NCBI GenBank assembly: GCA_963575745.1
Contig: CAUYUJ010009547.1
Span: 1 to 30,000, forward strand
Direction: 5' to 3'
DNA length: 30,000 nucleotides
Source: Prorocentrum cordatum
Taxonomy: Eukaryota > Sar > Dinophyceae > Prorocentrales > Prorocentraceae
In this document: positions 28,405 to 30,000 of the stretch, piece by piece
How positions within the stretch are numbered: position 1 is the stretch's first letter
Layout: every line of letters starts with the position of its first letter
Notes under the pieces: generated by a model
Told to the model about the DNA's origin: nothing
The model's input: only the letters and a program-made list of their open reading frames with translations
Database searches by the model: none
Translations under genes and position numbers: made by a program

Positions 28405-28568
28405 AAACCCTAGTAAGGACGCGCGCCGCGGGAAGGACGCAGGACCCTTGGAAGCCGAAGCTGGGATTTTTGGGGCGGCGGACGACGGAAACCTCGAGGA
28501 CGCAAGAGCAAGGAAGAGCAAGGACGCAAGTGCACCCTGAGCAAAGTCGCGCGTCCTTATTAGGGTTT
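28405..28568. mobile_element. Small inverted-repeat element, copy 2, 21-bp TIRs
   Basis: AAACCCTAGTAAGGACGCGC at 28405 is the inverse, with one mismatch, of GCGCGTCCTTATTAGGGTTT ending at 28568. The element is 164 bp and non-coding. It is a MITE candidate related to 24990-25166. No clear target duplication. Confidence 0.75.
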
Positions 28569-28769
28569 TTGACTGCACAGCAGGTTATAGTCGGACTCGA
28601 TTGGACAGGACACGCGAGAGGACACAATACCGTTCCGAAGGCCATATTGCCACAGGAATGCAGGAGGCATGGGTAGCGAGGCACAGGACACAAGGAGTAA
28701 GGGTACCCTTGAGCTGGCAGGGTCGACCTACTAATCCGGGCCGGCTGTACATCAGATTGAAGGAAAGTG

Positions 28770-28945
28770 CCTGAGAAGCCATCAAGAAGCCCCCAGAGGC
28801 CCCCAAGAAGCCCCCCCAAGAGGCCCCAAGAGGCCCCCAGAGACCCCCAGGAAGCCCTAAGAGGTCCCCCACGAGGCTCTCAATCGCCTCCCAAGAGCTT
28901 CCCAAGAGGACCCCAAACTACCCCCAAGAGGCCCCCGAGAGCGCT
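28770..28945 (+). repeat. CCAAGA-type degenerate repeat array
   Basis: Words CCCCCAGAGGCCCCCAAGA and CCCCAAGAGGCCCCC, same family as 15925-17200. It runs directly into a CGT microsatellite (28947-29003). Confidence 0.75.
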
Positions 28946-28946
28946 C

Positions 28947-28966
28947 GTCGTCGTCGTCGTCGTCGA

Positions 28967-29003
<37 letters not shown>
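28947..29003. repeat. CGT microsatellite
   Basis: (CGT)n, one GACGTC interruption. Confidence 0.95.
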
Positions 29004-29007
<4 letters not shown>

Positions 29008-29172
29008 TTCAGGGACGGCGGCACCGGCCGTAAGGCCTTCGCAATACATCAGATCAGAGGAAAGTGGCAGCCGAGTCGGCCAGAAGGTCGAACCGGCGAA
29101 GATCGGCAGGCCAGTAGGCCTCCGTTAAGACCTCGGAACCCAGCTCGACATCCGAAGCCGCATCGGATCGGA

Positions 29173-29318
29173 CAGGGCTGAACCTAAACGGTGCTTTTCG
29201 TGTTCGTTTTGTTTTCGTTTGCCCTCGCTTTTGTCTCGAACCCGCCCGTACCGCAGAACGAAAGCGAAACGAAAACGGCCCACGAAATCACCAAAAACAC
29301 CGTTGAGGTCCAGCCCTG
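29173..29318. mobile_element. hAT-like MITE, copy 2
   Basis: Starts CAGGGCTGAACCTAAACGGT and ends ACCGTTGAGGTCCAGCCCTG, with ends inverted at 23 of 26 positions. Length 146 bp, interior AAACGAAA-rich as in copy 1. The flanks (GGATCGGA and CCTCAGGA) do not form a clear duplication, so this copy is older or rearranged. Confidence 0.75.
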
Positions 29319-29681
29319 CCTCAGGAACTCCCTTGGACGCCAGGAGTTTCGTTGAGGAATCTTCCCCAACGTCGACCCCGAACACGAAAGCAACAACGTC
29401 AGCAAAGCCGACAGAGGCCTCCGAGAACGCAATATCCTTATGACCAGGTAAAACCCTCATGCTGAACCAGGTTCTGGCCTTCGCTCGGACGTCCATTCCC
29501 TGTGTTTTTGTTATGTTTCGTGCGTGGTTGTTTCGCCAAATGATCAAGGATGCTCCTCGATGGTCCTCGCCGAAGGAAAAATGCACACGTCCGAGCGATG
29601 CCAAGGGCTGGTGGAAACCTGTGTTTTTTTTGGCAGGAGCCGCACCGGGCCTCCGCCGCCCTGCCGCCGGCGCACCGCACC
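29319..29681. other. Non-coding stretch, no gene seen
   Basis: Mixed composition. An open minus-strand frame of 159 codons covers 29125-29604 and includes the MITE, so it is unlikely to be real. Confidence 0.5.
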
Positions 29682-29704
29682 GTCGCCGTCGCCGTCGTCG
29701 TCGC

Positions 29705-29737
<33 letters not shown>

Positions 29738-29786
29738 GCTCGTCGTCGTCGTCGTCATGCTCGTCGTGGTCGTGGTGGTCGTGGTG

Positions 29787-29828
<42 letters not shown>
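29682..29828. repeat. CGT/CGC microsatellite
   Basis: About 145 bp of CGT, CGC and TGGTCG units. Confidence 0.95.
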
Positions 29829-30000
29829 CGAACTCGAACCGCACCGCGCCCTGCTGGCGGGCGCCGCGACGCCGCGGGGCGGTGCGCCGGCAGGCCCGCG
29901 CCGCCCCCCCGCGAGAGGGGGCGGGGGCCCGCTCTCCCGGCGGGGAGCGCGGCCCGAGGGGCCTGCGCCGCGCGGGGGCCCCGGGAGGAGCGGCGACGAG
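29829..30000. other. Extremely GC-rich end of window
   Basis: Dense in GCGCC, GGGGCC and CCGCGG words with strong self-complementarity. No gene was identified. Confidence 0.5.

Overview
The window looks like nuclear DNA of a dinoflagellate. The main reason is that a degraded copy of the dinoflagellate spliced leader (consensus core CCGTAGCCATTTTGGCTCAA) sits just upstream of each of the four protein genes found. Such relics form when a trans-spliced mRNA is reverse-transcribed and reinserted into the genome. The gene families, the high GC, the abundant trinucleotide repeats and the many short inverted-repeat elements fit this origin. By eye the composition resembles a Prorocentrum-like genome, but that is a guess.

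Layout. From 1 to 1.57 kb there is non-coding DNA holding a short hAT-like MITE with a perfect 8-bp target duplication and a fold-back element around a GGA microsatellite. From 1.57 to 12.82 kb lies a gene island with four plus-strand genes. Gene A (1814-4657) has three exons and one -1 frame break. Gene B (6118-6809) is short, has an AP2-like C-terminus and a -1 frame break. Gene C (7777-9810) has two exons and a long Ala/Lys-rich basic tail. Gene D (10506-12602) is intronless and resembles a Tnp2/Plavaka-type transposase. The island is bracketed by two copies of TAACCAGGTTA on each side (1574-1628 and 12790-12822), and I saw no other copies in the window.

From 12.8 to 30 kb I see almost no convincing genes. 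The stretch is a patchwork of GGA/TCC and CGT/CGA microsatellites, degenerate CCAAGAGGCCCC-like repeats, palindromes and at least eight families of short dispersed repeats with two or more copies in the window. One candidate exon with two CX3C motifs lies on the minus strand near 24.6 kb, and one acidic ORF lies near 18.0 kb.

How the parts may work together. Genes A-D may simply be neighbours in a one-directional gene row, as is common in dinoflagellates. The alternative, which I consider the most interesting hypothesis here, is a composite mobile unit of about 11.2 kb: one transposase-like gene plus three co-travelling genes, bounded by a repeated near-palindromic motif. The sequence suggests this but does not prove it. 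All similarity statements come from reading the translated sequence and from memory of protein families; no database search was run.
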